From assembly GCA_958422185.1 (NCBI GenBank), contig CATZNW010000035.1, positions 1-11,202 of the forward strand: DNA of 11,202 nt, in the 5' to 3' direction. Positions 1-7,140 of this stretch are shown here, one piece after another. The first letter of the stretch is position 1. Each line of letters begins with the position of its first letter. Source of the DNA: an uncultured Clostridium sp. (GTDB lineage Bacteria > Bacillota > Clostridia > Oscillospirales > Acutalibacteraceae). The translations under genes and the position numbers were made by a program. The notes beneath the pieces are model-generated. The model was not told the DNA's origin. It was given only the letters and a program-made list of their open reading frames with translations, and ran no database searches.

Positions 1-776
1 AAGCGCGGGAAAGTTTTAAGAAGATCGAACTGGAATACAATGCAAAAGGTTTTACGCCAAACGAAAACATGCGCAATGTAATCCTGCAGGGCGGCGGATG
101 TTCCCTTCCTGCCGAGCTTTGCCCGAAATCAGTAACAGTCGGCGGGATCACATTCCGTATGCCGGATCCATATGCGGACAAAGATGTTTTGGTTGCACGC
201 GGGCAGACTATTGAGTTACCAAAAAGCTGCACAAAGCTTTATATTCTTGCAGCAAGCACGCTCGGTGACCGCGAGGTGACATTTTATACCAACGGAAAAG
301 AAAAACCGCTTACGATACGCTCGTTCAGCGAGCCGGTCGGCGTATGGGACATGGCCGGCCTAAAACAAAAAGCCAGAGTAAAGGATGTCGTATTAGGTAT
401 AGAATTTACGCACACCCACCATCCGGAAGGAGACATCCCCAATGGCAAAGCTTACTTTTTTATTTATGAGATCGATATAAGAAATGCACGGAAACTCACT
501 TTGCCGGAAGATAACAGAGTGATCATTCTGGCAATGACTGCCGTTAAAAAGTTTTCAAACACAAAACCGGCAACAAAGATAACGGACAGCTCACCTGATG
601 AGAACTACAGCTTTGATGAAATACCGCCTATTGAGAAGATCATAGACAGGTCAGATTTTGTTACAATACGGGCCGGAAAAATACAGGATCAGAAAAACGG
701 CGGCAAAGGTAAAGGCTTTAAGCGAGACAATATAATTACAAATATTATTCGCTCCTACACAAAATCCGAATGGTAA
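1..776 (+). CDS. C-terminal part of a probable GH38-type alpha-mannosidase-like glycoside hydrolase (5' end outside window)
   Basis: The reading frame is open from the left edge (first full codon at 3) to a TAA at 774-776, giving about 257 visible residues. The ATG at 69 is only an internal methionine, so the gene is cut by the window edge. The visible part reads as a beta-rich C-terminal domain: VTVGGITF, then RGQTIELP, LYILAAST, a GDREVTFY strand, a THTHHPEGD segment, and a closing KLTLPEDNRVIILAMTAV. From memory, this order (gene-product start, 'xARGQTI-LP', 'LYLLAAS', 'H-H', 'TLPDN-RI-I-AITV') is typical of the C-terminal region of bacterial GH38 alpha-mannosidases and relatives. The catalytic domain is not visible, so substrate and activity cannot be judged. 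A Lys/Gly-rich tail of about 75 residues follows, ending in SYTKSEW. The gene converges on the dcw cluster and looks functionally unrelated to it. A different hydrolase sharing this accessory domain is the main alternative. Confidence 0.55.
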   Translation, partial: ARESFKKIELEYNAKGFTPNENMRNVILQGGGCSLPAELCPKSVTVGGITFRMPDPYADKDVLVARGQTIELPKSCTKLYILAASTLGDREVTFYTNGKEKPLTIRSFSEPVGVWDMAGLKQKARVKDVVLGIEFTHTHHPEGDIPNGKAYFFIYEIDIRNARKLTLPEDNRVIILAMTAVKKFSNTKPATKITDSSPDENYSFDEIPPIEKIIDRSDFVTIRAGKIQDQKNGGKGKGFKRDNIITNIIRSYTKSEW

Positions 777-821
777 AGAACGTGCGTTTCATGTTTAAAG
801 ATCAGTAATATACAAAAAATA

Positions 822-868
822 TACCCCTTCAGATTTGCATAGATTGTATATCTGAAGGGGTACTTTTT
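822..868 (+). terminator. Intrinsic terminator of the glycosidase-like gene, probably bidirectional
   Basis: A perfect 13-bp stem (TACCCCTTCAGAT at 822-834 against ATCTGAAGGGGTA at 850-862) encloses a 15-nt loop. On the plus strand it is followed by a T run at 864-868, about 45 nt after the stop codon at 776. On the minus strand the run at 814-819 reads as six T, so the same hairpin can also stop leftward transcripts that leak past ftsZ. Confidence 0.85.
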
Positions 869-1071
869 GTAAAGAATATCATCTTTACAAGTAAATAATG
901 TTAAAATCTTTGTTGAAAACGATGTTAAAAATGTTGAAAATATTTAGTATAATTCTTTTATAAACATTTAATTGTAAAGCAAAAAAGCTTTATATCAATA
1001 AATTCAACATAGTTTTAAACATTAAGTGTTAAAATATACACTTTGACAAAAACAAAACAATAAGAATATAC
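869..1071. other. AT-rich intergenic stretch between convergent genes, no gene seen
   Basis: No open frame of useful length with a ribosome binding site is visible on either strand. The stretch is strongly AT-rich. It contains five copies of TGTTRAAAA/TGTTAAAA on the plus strand (starts near 899, 911, 923, 932 and 1027) and a small inverted repeat AAGTGT-N8-ACACTT (1024-1043). No RNA gene is recognised. Confidence 0.6.
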
Positions 1072-1103
1072 AAAAAAACCTCTGCTTTGGCAGAGGTTTT
1101 TTT
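1072..1103 (-). terminator. Intrinsic terminator of ftsZ
   Basis: A perfect 14-bp hairpin has arms at 1072-1085 and 1090-1103 around a 4-nt loop. Its GC-rich core is CCTCTGC/GCAGAGG, flanked by seven A and seven T. It begins 4 nt after the ftsZ stop codon, and the T run closes the minus-strand transcript. The A/T flanks are symmetrical, so it could also stop plus-strand transcription. It marks the end of the dcw transcription unit. Confidence 0.92.
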
Positions 1104-1107
1104 GCAA

Positions 1108-2202
1108 TTATTTTTTATTAAAGAGACTTACGATATCGTTAAACGTATCGGAATCATTAGCCGTAAATGAACTTGCGGGCTGAGCCTCCGGAGGAGCAAC
1201 CTCAATATTTGCCGTAGTGGATTTAATGGGAACACCGGGACCCTTATCGCCAAATCTTGTTGCCACAACCGTAATGATCATTTCATCCTCAAGAGATTCG
1301 TCTACATTTGCACCCCAGATGATCTCACAATCGGGATGAACAGCATTTTTGACGATCGTGGACGCAACATCGATCTCTTCCAGGCCGATATCGGAAGAAG
1401 CTGTAATATTAAGAAGAACACCGCGTGCACCGTCAATGGAAGTATTGAGAAGCGGGCTTGAGATTGCTGCCTGAGCTGCTGCTTCAGCTTTATCCTTGCC
1501 CTTTGCCCTGCCAACGCCCATATGAGCATAGCCGGCATCTTTCATAATCTCAGTAACGTCCGCAAAGTCGCAGTTTACAAGACCAGTTGCATTGACAAGA
1601 TCGGAAATCGACTGAACAGCCTGACGGAGAACGTCATTCGCAATCTCGAAGGCATTAAGAAGCGTAATCTTTTCATCCGTAACAAACTTGAGGTTTTCAT
1701 TCGGAATAACCATGATCGAATCAACGTACTGAGCAAGCTCGTCTATACCTACCTGTGCCTGATCCATACGTCTCTTGCCTTCAAATGCGAACGGAGTTGT
1801 AACAACGCCGACCGTAAGTATTCCAAGATCTTTAGCAACCTGCGCTACAACGGGAGCTGCGCCGGTACCTGTTCCGCCGCCCATACCTGCTGTAATGAAC
1901 ACCATCTCTGCGCCGGTAAGCGCATCTGTAATAGCCTCTCTGCTTTCATCAGCAGCTTTTTTGCCAACTTCCGGCTTTGCACCTGCGCCGCGGCCTTTGG
2001 TTGCTTTTTCCCCGATAAGTATTTTCTGAGAAGCCTGTGATTTGCCGAGAGCGGGCTTATCACTGTTTATGGCAATAAACTCAACATCCTGAATATTACA
2101 ATGAACCATGCGGTTGACTGCGTTTCCGCCGCCGCCGCCGACACCAACAACTTTAATGGAAACAACTTTTGTATCTTCCGTGTCTATTTCATATCTTCCC
2201 AT
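1108..2202 (-). CDS. ftsZ: Cell division protein FtsZ
   Basis: FtsZ is the tubulin-like GTPase that forms the cytokinetic ring on the inner face of the membrane and recruits the divisome. The 364-residue protein shows the GTP-binding GVGGGGGNAVNRM loop (20-32), the tubulin signature GGGTGTGAAP (108-117), the T7 loop that completes the neighbour's active site (NCDFADV, 210-216), and TVGVVTTPFAFEGKRR (130-145). The start is an ATG preceded by TAAGGAG (2211-2217) at a good distance. The C-terminal linker is short (about 317-350). The last residues, TFNDIVSLFNKK, replace the usual D-x-P-x-F-[LI]-R-x-R-type peptide that binds FtsA, SepF and ZapD; a hydrophobic patch and terminal KK remain. No ftsA lies upstream. 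The gene is separated from ftsQ by 228 nt carrying its own promoter candidate and ends at a strong terminator. Family assignment is certain. Confidence 0.98.
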   Translation of the reverse strand: MGRYEIDTEDTKVVSIKVVGVGGGGGNAVNRMVHCNIQDVEFIAINSDKPALGKSQASQKILIGEKATKGRGAGAKPEVGKKAADESREAITDALTGAEMVFITAGMGGGTGTGAAPVVAQVAKDLGILTVGVVTTPFAFEGKRRMDQAQVGIDELAQYVDSIMVIPNENLKFVTDEKITLLNAFEIANDVLRQAVQSISDLVNATGLVNCDFADVTEIMKDAGYAHMGVGRAKGKDKAEAAAQAAISSPLLNTSIDGARGVLLNITASSDIGLEEIDVASTIVKNAVHPDCEIIWGANVDESLEDEMIITVVATRFGDKGPGVPIKSTTANIEVAPPEAQPASSFTANDSDTFNDIVSLFNKK

Positions 2203-2430
2203 GTTTTATTCTCCTTATATGTATTATAGTCAGACTCACAGTTGTCTTTACTTTCTTATTGTAACAATATTGTAATCATTTTGCAATATTTTTTTCTATT
2301 TTCTATAAATATTTTTTTCAAACTTTAGAAAAGTTTTGTTTGATTATTTGTGCACAATAAACAAAACATAAATTATTTATTGAAATACGTAAAATTTTGT
2401 AAAGTAATAACCTTTACGCACTTTGTAATC
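2203..2430 (-). promoter_or_regulatory. ftsZ leader with extended -10 promoter candidate
   Basis: This AT-rich gap holds the best promoter seen in the window. On the minus strand, TTGCAA (2281-2286), a 17-nt spacer and TACAAT (2258-2263) form the pair, and a TG one base before the -10 makes it an extended -10 site for the housekeeping sigma factor. A start near 2251 would give a leader of about 50 nt ending in the TAAGGAG site. Further upstream is a perfect 10-bp palindrome, TTGTGCACAA (2348-2357), of unknown role. Just after the ftsQ stop is a weak 6-bp hairpin (2399-2417) without a T run, so read-through from ftsQ is possible. The promoter is predicted only from sequence. Confidence 0.6.
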
Positions 2431-3339
2431 TTATTCTGCTGTAAAGTAGGATTGCTTGTCAACAGTTAAATTTAGATTCCCGCACATATCTGAACCGTCA
2501 CTGTCCAACTGTTCACAGGAAGCGAGTCCGCGGATTATTTTATCCTCAAGGTTCTCAAGGTCTCCAAGTTCAAACGTTATTCGATCCATATATACTATAT
2601 AATTGCTGTTAGCGCCTGTGGTATAGATCTCCGTTGCCTGCGCCATTCCCGTTTCATTGACTGCTTTTGCAATTTCCGATAGTCTTTGCTGTACAGCTGT
2701 GTCGCTGAAAACAACGGTCATCCCCGGATCGGCGTTGCTTATATCGGCCGAGCTGATCCTCACTGTATCTGCCGGAATCCGGTCGGCGGCATTCTCAAGA
2801 ACTTTAAAATTCTGATCAAGCAGAACATAAGTTTTGTCGCTGTTTTCTATTGAATAGGACGCGATCGTATCCGTTACGTTAATATTGACCGTATTTGGAA
2901 GCTTGCGACTGATCGAAACCGTTCCGATATACGGCAGCTGCCGCATTATGCTTTCTCCGATCTCTTCTTCATTCAGAAGAAACAGATTGTTTGATGAATT
3001 GATTCCGGAGGCATCCAATATTTCCTGCTCGGCATATATACCGCTGCCCTGCGCCGTTACATTTTCCGTTTTAAAAAATACCGTGAGCGACAGGGTCACT
3101 CCGAACGCCAGCAGTACGACCAGCAGACAGAGAGCAAGCAGTGCTCTTCTTACGCTGTTTTTAAGCCGCCTTTTTCTGTTCTGTCTGCGGCGCGTCTGCA
3201 TTTTGGTTGGCTCGGCTGACGCCCTGTTTCTGTGGCTCTCGCTTCTGTAAACGCGGGGCGGTTCCAGATCATTCAGCGGCGCTCTTGATGAGTAACTTTT
3301 TTCGGAAACGCTGCGTTTTCTCTTTTTATCATCCTTCAT
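2431..3339 (-). CDS. ftsQ: Cell division protein FtsQ/DivIB
   Basis: This bitopic divisome protein regulates the FtsW-PBP synthase pair through its extracellular part, together with FtsL and FtsB/DivIC. The 302-residue protein has a long, very basic cytoplasmic tail (1-65, with RRRQNRKRR around 50-58), one transmembrane segment (about 66-88), a POTRA-like region (about 91-158, ending RKLPNTVNINVTD), and a beta-domain typical of FtsQ/DivIB with YVLLDQNFKVL (171-181) and a NLNLTVDKQSYF end. Sequence similarity within this family is low, so the call rests on architecture and position. The start codon lies inside the end of murA (11-nt overlap, 3329-3339), which suggests translational coupling; only a weak purine-rich site (GAGAGAAAAG) precedes it. 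Unlike many clusters, no ftsA follows. Confidence 0.9.
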   Translation of the reverse strand: MKDDKKRKRSVSEKSYSSRAPLNDLEPPRVYRSESHRNRASAEPTKMQTRRRQNRKRRLKNSVRRALLALCLLVVLLAFGVTLSLTVFFKTENVTAQGSGIYAEQEILDASGINSSNNLFLLNEEEIGESIMRQLPYIGTVSISRKLPNTVNINVTDTIASYSIENSDKTYVLLDQNFKVLENAADRIPADTVRISSADISNADPGMTVVFSDTAVQQRLSEIAKAVNETGMAQATEIYTTGANSNYIVYMDRITFELGDLENLEDKIIRGLASCEQLDSDGSDMCGNLNLTVDKQSYFTAE

Positions 3340-4591
3340 AATCTTTTCTCTCTATAACCGCTCCTATTTTTTTTAGATTTTGCTCTATGTGCTCATAGCC
3401 TCGGTCTATATGGCACACATTCCCAACGGTAGATGTGCCCAACGCAGCAAGCGCAGCCAAGACCAACGACGCGCCGCCGCGCAAATCAGTTGAATATACG
3501 TTTGCGGCATACAGATCCCGCACACCGTTAACAACTGCGATCCTGTCGTTAACAGTAATATCCGCTCCAAACCTGCGAAGTTCGCTTATATGCTTATAGC
3601 GGCCGTCAAAAACGCTTTCGTTAAATACAGAAGTACCTTTTGCCTTTGACAGTGCCGCCATCATCACGCTCTGACAATCCGTAGGAAATCCGGGATAAGG
3701 CATTGTTTTTATATTTCTTACCCGTTTAAGGCGTTTTGGCGAAACGATCTTTAAATCATTTCCGGATAAATATACCCTGCAGCCCATTTCGCTGAAAACC
3801 GGAATTACGGGCACCAGATGCGACGGACGAACATTTTTTATAATTAATTCCTTTGCCTGAAGCGCGCCTGCGCACATATAGGTTGAGGCAACGATTCTAT
3901 CCGGTATTACCGTGTGAGAGTTCGGATACAGTTCATCAACGCCTTCTATTTCAACGGTGCTTTCACCCGCGCCGAAAATCTTAGCGCCGCATGCATTCAG
4001 AAATGACGCAAGATCGCTGATCTCCGGTTCCCTTGCCGCATTGATGATCGTTGTTTTGCCCTTGGCTAAAACGGAGGAGATCATTATGTTTTCAGTAGCT
4101 CCCACGCTTGGAAAGGACAAAAATATCTTCGCACCGTGAAGGCGCTGTGCGCGGCAGTAGATACAGCTGCCGTTTTCGCTGATCTGTGCGCCGAGTTTTT
4201 TCAGTGAACTGAGGTGAAGATCTATTGGTCTGACGCCGATATCACAGCCGCCGGGAGGGCACAGCAATGCTTCCTTGCACCGGGTAACAAGTGAACCGAG
4301 GAAAATGATGGAAGAGCGCATCTCGCGCATCATTTCCTCGGGAATATCGTTATTTACTATATCTGATGTGTCTATAACAAGCGTGTTTTTTTCACGCCTG
4401 ATTTGCGCGCCGAGATGCTTTAGAATCTCTATGGACGCGGATACGTCGCTCAGGTCGGGAACATTATGTAAAACAGTTTCTCCCTTAACAAGCAATGTTG
4501 CCGCAAGTATCGGCAAGACCGCGTTTTTTGATCCGTGAACGGAGATCTCGCCGCCAAGGGGCTGGTTCCCCGTGATAATCAGTTTTTCCAA
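3329..4591 (-). CDS. murA: UDP-N-acetylglucosamine 1-carboxyvinyltransferase MurA
   Basis: MurA transfers enolpyruvate from phosphoenolpyruvate to UDP-GlcNAc, the first committed step of peptidoglycan synthesis, in the cytoplasm. From the preferred start, the 420-residue protein carries GSKNAVLP with Lys22-Asn23, the active-site loop GGCDIG with the PEP-binding Cys116, PGFPTD with Asp305, and DLRGGASL with Arg371. All key residues are present, so this is the fosfomycin-sensitive Cys type. Start choice: a GTG at 4600 is possible, but it lies inside AGGTGG (4597-4602), which reads as the ribosome binding site for TTG at 4591. The TTG start also gives the family's usual M-E-K-L-I-I-T-G opening. 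A 7-bp inverted repeat sits just upstream. murA occupies the place where murB often lies; Bacillota often have a second MurA copy elsewhere. Confidence 0.95.
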   Translation of the reverse strand: MEKLIITGNQPLGGEISVHGSKNAVLPILAATLLVKGETVLHNVPDLSDVSASIEILKHLGAQIRREKNTLVIDTSDIVNNDIPEEMMREMRSSIIFLGSLVTRCKEALLCPPGGCDIGVRPIDLHLSSLKKLGAQISENGSCIYCRAQRLHGAKIFLSFPSVGATENIMISSVLAKGKTTIINAAREPEISDLASFLNACGAKIFGAGESTVEIEGVDELYPNSHTVIPDRIVASTYMCAGALQAKELIIKNVRPSHLVPVIPVFSEMGCRVYLSGNDLKIVSPKRLKRVRNIKTMPYPGFPTDCQSVMMAALSKAKGTSVFNESVFDGRYKHISELRRFGADITVNDRIAVVNGVRDLYAANVYSTDLRGGASLVLAALAALGTSTVGNVCHIDRGYEHIEQNLKKIGAVIERKDYEG

Positions 4592-4596
4592 ATTAG

Positions 4597-4602
4597 CCAC
4601 CT
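4597..4602 (-). promoter_or_regulatory. Ribosome binding site that decides the murA start
   Basis: The minus strand reads AGGTGG followed by five bases and TTG (4591). The GTG at 4600, which would add three residues, is part of this motif and has only a poor site (GCAGGCAG) ahead of it. N-terminal alignment with the MurA family favours the TTG. Direct N-terminal data are lacking. Confidence 0.6.
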
Positions 4603-4604
4603 GC

Positions 4605-4631
4605 CTGCATATTCTGTATCATTCTATGCAG
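4605..4631 (-). repeat. Inverted repeat between murG and murA
   Basis: In the 50-nt murG-murA gap, CTGCATA and TATGCAG form a perfect 7-bp inverted repeat around a 13-nt loop. Its 3' arm on the minus strand ends two bases before the AGGTGG site of murA. It has no T run, so it is not a terminator; it might affect murA translation or mRNA processing, or be chance. Confidence 0.45.
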
Positions 4632-4650
4632 ACGGCGGCGCTTTGCTAAA

Positions 4651-5769
4651 TCATTTACGGGCAAGAGACACGATGATCTCAGCTATTCTTTTCGCAGAAT
4701 CCGTAACCGCCATGTTTTTTGCGTTACTTTGCATTTCTGCTAATTCTTCCTTATTTGAAAGCACCTCGTCCATAACAGCTGCGAGCCTTTGCGGCGTCAG
4801 CTCATTTTCTTCTATGATCCTTGCAGCGTTTCGCCTTACAAGGGCCATAGCGTTGTGGTACTGATGATTTTCCGCAACATAGGGGCTGGGTATCAGTATT
4901 GACGCTTTGCCGAGCGCCTCGATCTCTGAAAGCGTGGAAGCGCCGGCCCTTGCGATGACGAGATCCGCCGCAGCCATGCAGACATCCATATTATCTATGT
5001 ACTTTCTGACCTCGACTGTACCCTTTCTTCCGTTTTTGAAACCTGCTTTTTCAAATCTCTCCAGATATTCGCCGCCATTTGTTCCGACGGAATGAATATG
5101 ATAGTATTTTCCGCTTTCAGCGCTGTTCAGAAGAATATCAAACATCGCATCATTAATCGGCGCCGCGCCAAGTGAACCGCCGAAGGAAAGAACAAGAGGC
5201 TTTTCCCCTATCCCGAGTCCGGCCCTTGCAAAATCACGGTCTGCACTTAAAAGTTCGCCCCGCACAGGCAGCCCGGTAACGACTGGAGGATTCTTGGATT
5301 CCAGCCTCGAAACGGCATCTTCAACCGTAACCATAACTGCATCCGCTTTTTTAGCAAGCGTTTTATTTGTTATGCCCGGAAAAGCATTCTGCTCATGAAT
5401 GCAGGTTGGGATCTTCAGTTCCGAAGCTTCCTCTATGACCGGCCCTGAAACATATCCTCCGAAACCTACACATACGTCCGGGCCGAATTCTTTAATTATT
5501 TTTTTGCTCTGCGCCTTTGATTTGAAAATCTTAATGACTGTTTTTACATTATAAATGACGGCAGACGGCGATAACGAACGGCGAAATCCGGATATATCCA
5601 CCGTTTTGAATGCAAATCCGGCATTCGGGACAAGCCGGGACTCCATGTGATCCGACGTTCCCACAAAAAGTATATCAGCGTCCGTATAGTTCTCCCTGAT
5701 ATATGACGCTACGGCAAGCGCCGGATTGATATGGCCCGCTGTGCCGCCAGTTGCAAATAAAATCTTCAT
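4651..5769 (-). CDS. murG: UDP-GlcNAc:lipid I N-acetylglucosaminyltransferase MurG
   Basis: MurG adds GlcNAc from UDP-GlcNAc to lipid I, making lipid II on the cytoplasmic face of the membrane. The 372-residue GT28/GT-B protein shows the N-domain glycine loop GGTAGHINPALA (8-19), FGGYVSGP (103-110), HEQN (125-128), GLPVR (166-170), the second glycine loop SFGGSLGA (195-202), the donor-binding ARAGASTLSE (273-282) and PSPYVAENHQYHNA (294-307). These are the canonical MurG motifs in order and at normal length. The ATG is preceded by TAGGAG (5775-5780), in which TAG is also the ftsW stop codon, so termination of ftsW and initiation of murG are tightly coupled. No odd features. Confidence 0.97.
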   Translation of the reverse strand: MKILFATGGTAGHINPALAVASYIRENYTDADILFVGTSDHMESRLVPNAGFAFKTVDISGFRRSLSPSAVIYNVKTVIKIFKSKAQSKKIIKEFGPDVCVGFGGYVSGPVIEEASELKIPTCIHEQNAFPGITNKTLAKKADAVMVTVEDAVSRLESKNPPVVTGLPVRGELLSADRDFARAGLGIGEKPLVLSFGGSLGAAPINDAMFDILLNSAESGKYYHIHSVGTNGGEYLERFEKAGFKNGRKGTVEVRKYIDNMDVCMAAADLVIARAGASTLSEIEALGKASILIPSPYVAENHQYHNAMALVRRNAARIIEENELTPQRLAAVMDEVLSNKEELAEMQSNAKNMAVTDSAKRIAEIIVSLARK

Positions 5770-5777
5770 TTAAACTC

Positions 5778-7082
5778 CTATACGACCGGTTGTATATCGG
5801 CCTTTTTCTGATTTGCTCTTCTTGATATACCGAGCACAACCCCCATTTCTCCCAGTATCATCAGCAAAGCAGTGCCGCCATAGCTGAAGAACGGCAGCGA
5901 TATACCTGTATTGGGGATAGAATCCGTTACAACAAGAATATTGAGCGCAACCTGTACGCCTAGCTGCGTTGCGATACCGATCACAACGAGAGAGGCAAAT
6001 TTATCATTTATTGACACTGCGATCTTAAACGCCCTGATCACAAGCGCCGCAAAAAGAATTATGATAACGGCGGCGCCAACAAAACCGAGCTCTTCGCAGA
6101 CTATTGAAAAAATAAAATCATTTTGTGGTTCTGAAACATAAAGATATTTCTGTTTTGAATTTCCGAGTCCGACTCCGAACAGACCTCCGGAACCGATCGC
6201 ATAAAGCGAATTATTTGTCTGCCAGCGTGCGCCCAGCGGATCGTAGCTTTTATCCGTAAATGCACGCAGCTTTTCCTGAACATATTCCGGCAGGATCTGG
6301 GGAAAGTTAAAAACCACTATACAAAGCGCGACCACAAGCGCGCACCCAACTATAAACAGCTTTTTGTTTGAGCCGCCGGCGAACATGAGCGAAAGTCCTA
6401 TAATACCTACTATGATCGTTCCGGATACATGGTTTTCCGCCATGATCAGCACACAGTAAACGCCTATGATAGCGGCCGGGATAAGGATACCGTATTTAAA
6501 GGTATCCATATATTTTGAATATACGCTGATATATGCGGCAAGCGTTGTTATGAGCGTAAATTTTGCTATATCCGATGGCTGAAAAGTAAACAGTCCGCCC
6601 ACCGGGATATATCGCCTGAAATCCTCCCCTGCCTCAGATGAAACGCTTGTATGGTAAAAAAGAACAAGCACCAGCAAAAACAGGGTTACGCCCAGAAGGA
6701 TGGGTGCCGCCGCCTTGAACACCTTGAAGTTGATCTTAGAAATAAACAGCATTGCGGCAATACCCAATACCGCGAAAATAAGCTGCCTTACAAAGTAATG
6801 ATACGAATTTCCCGATTCAAAATAGGAATAGGGATAAGACGCGGAAAAAAGCATGACCAGACCAATTGCAAGTATAATGATCGTAAGCGCAAAAAACGGA
6901 ACGTCAAAAGCGCCGGTCACAAAGAAATATGATCTTCTCATATCCTTAAAGCCAAATCCTTTTTTAGGCCTTACTATCTTTTCCCCTGCCTGAAGCTGCG
7001 CCGTTCTTTTATTACGGAGCTTTTTGGCGCGGCGTTTTTCCGGTTCGTTATAACGGATCGGAGGGGTCAGTTTTTCCGGCAT
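5778..7082 (-). CDS. ftsW: SEDS peptidoglycan glycosyltransferase FtsW (SpoVE-like)
   Basis: FtsW is a polytopic SEDS-family enzyme that polymerises lipid II into glycan strands with its partner class B PBP. The 434-residue protein has about ten hydrophobic segments from residue 59 on. Family motifs are RRYIPVGGLFTFQPSDIAK (156-174), YDPLGARWQ, the SEPQNDFIFSIVCEELG loop with the presumed catalytic Asp322, and NTGISLPFFSYGGTALL (391-407). The first 50 or so residues are a Lys/Arg-rich cytoplasmic extension. AAGGAAG (7089-7095) precedes the ATG. Its place directly after mraY, where murD is usual, and upstream of murG identifies it as the dcw SEDS protein rather than RodA. Whether it serves vegetative division (FtsW), spore cortex (SpoVE) or both cannot be told from the sequence. 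Confidence 0.95.
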   Translation of the reverse strand: MPEKLTPPIRYNEPEKRRAKKLRNKRTAQLQAGEKIVRPKKGFGFKDMRRSYFFVTGAFDVPFFALTIIILAIGLVMLFSASYPYSYFESGNSYHYFVRQLIFAVLGIAAMLFISKINFKVFKAAAPILLGVTLFLLVLVLFYHTSVSSEAGEDFRRYIPVGGLFTFQPSDIAKFTLITTLAAYISVYSKYMDTFKYGILIPAAIIGVYCVLIMAENHVSGTIIVGIIGLSLMFAGGSNKKLFIVGCALVVALCIVVFNFPQILPEYVQEKLRAFTDKSYDPLGARWQTNNSLYAIGSGGLFGVGLGNSKQKYLYVSEPQNDFIFSIVCEELGFVGAAVIIILFAALVIRAFKIAVSINDKFASLVVIGIATQLGVQVALNILVVTDSIPNTGISLPFFSYGGTALLMILGEMGVVLGISRRANQKKADIQPVV

Positions 7083-7140
7083 TGCTTTCTTCCTTTCTTA
7101 AAGTATAGTAATTATGTGTGAATAAATCCTGATTTAAATA

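Noticed and set aside
948..953. TATAAT on the plus strand in the gap after ftsZ
   Set aside because: No suitably spaced -35 element and no gene or RNA recognised downstream.
1043..1070. Plus-strand promoter-like TTGACA with an AT-rich -10 region
   Set aside because: The -10 match is poor, and a transcript would start inside the ftsZ terminator hairpin (1072-1103) with no gene ahead in sense direction.
1522..2040. 172-codon open frame on the plus strand opposite ftsZ
   Set aside because: It lies wholly antisense to an unmistakable ftsZ, has Cys/Asn-rich low-similarity composition and no recognisable domain; it is a codon-bias shadow.
2223..2228. Perfect TATAAT on the minus strand just before ftsZ
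   Set aside because: No -35 element is seen, and a start seven bases on would fall in the ribosome binding site (2211-2217), removing most of it.
2399..2417. Hairpin after ftsQ as a terminator
   Set aside because: The stem is only six AT-rich base pairs and there is no T run after it.
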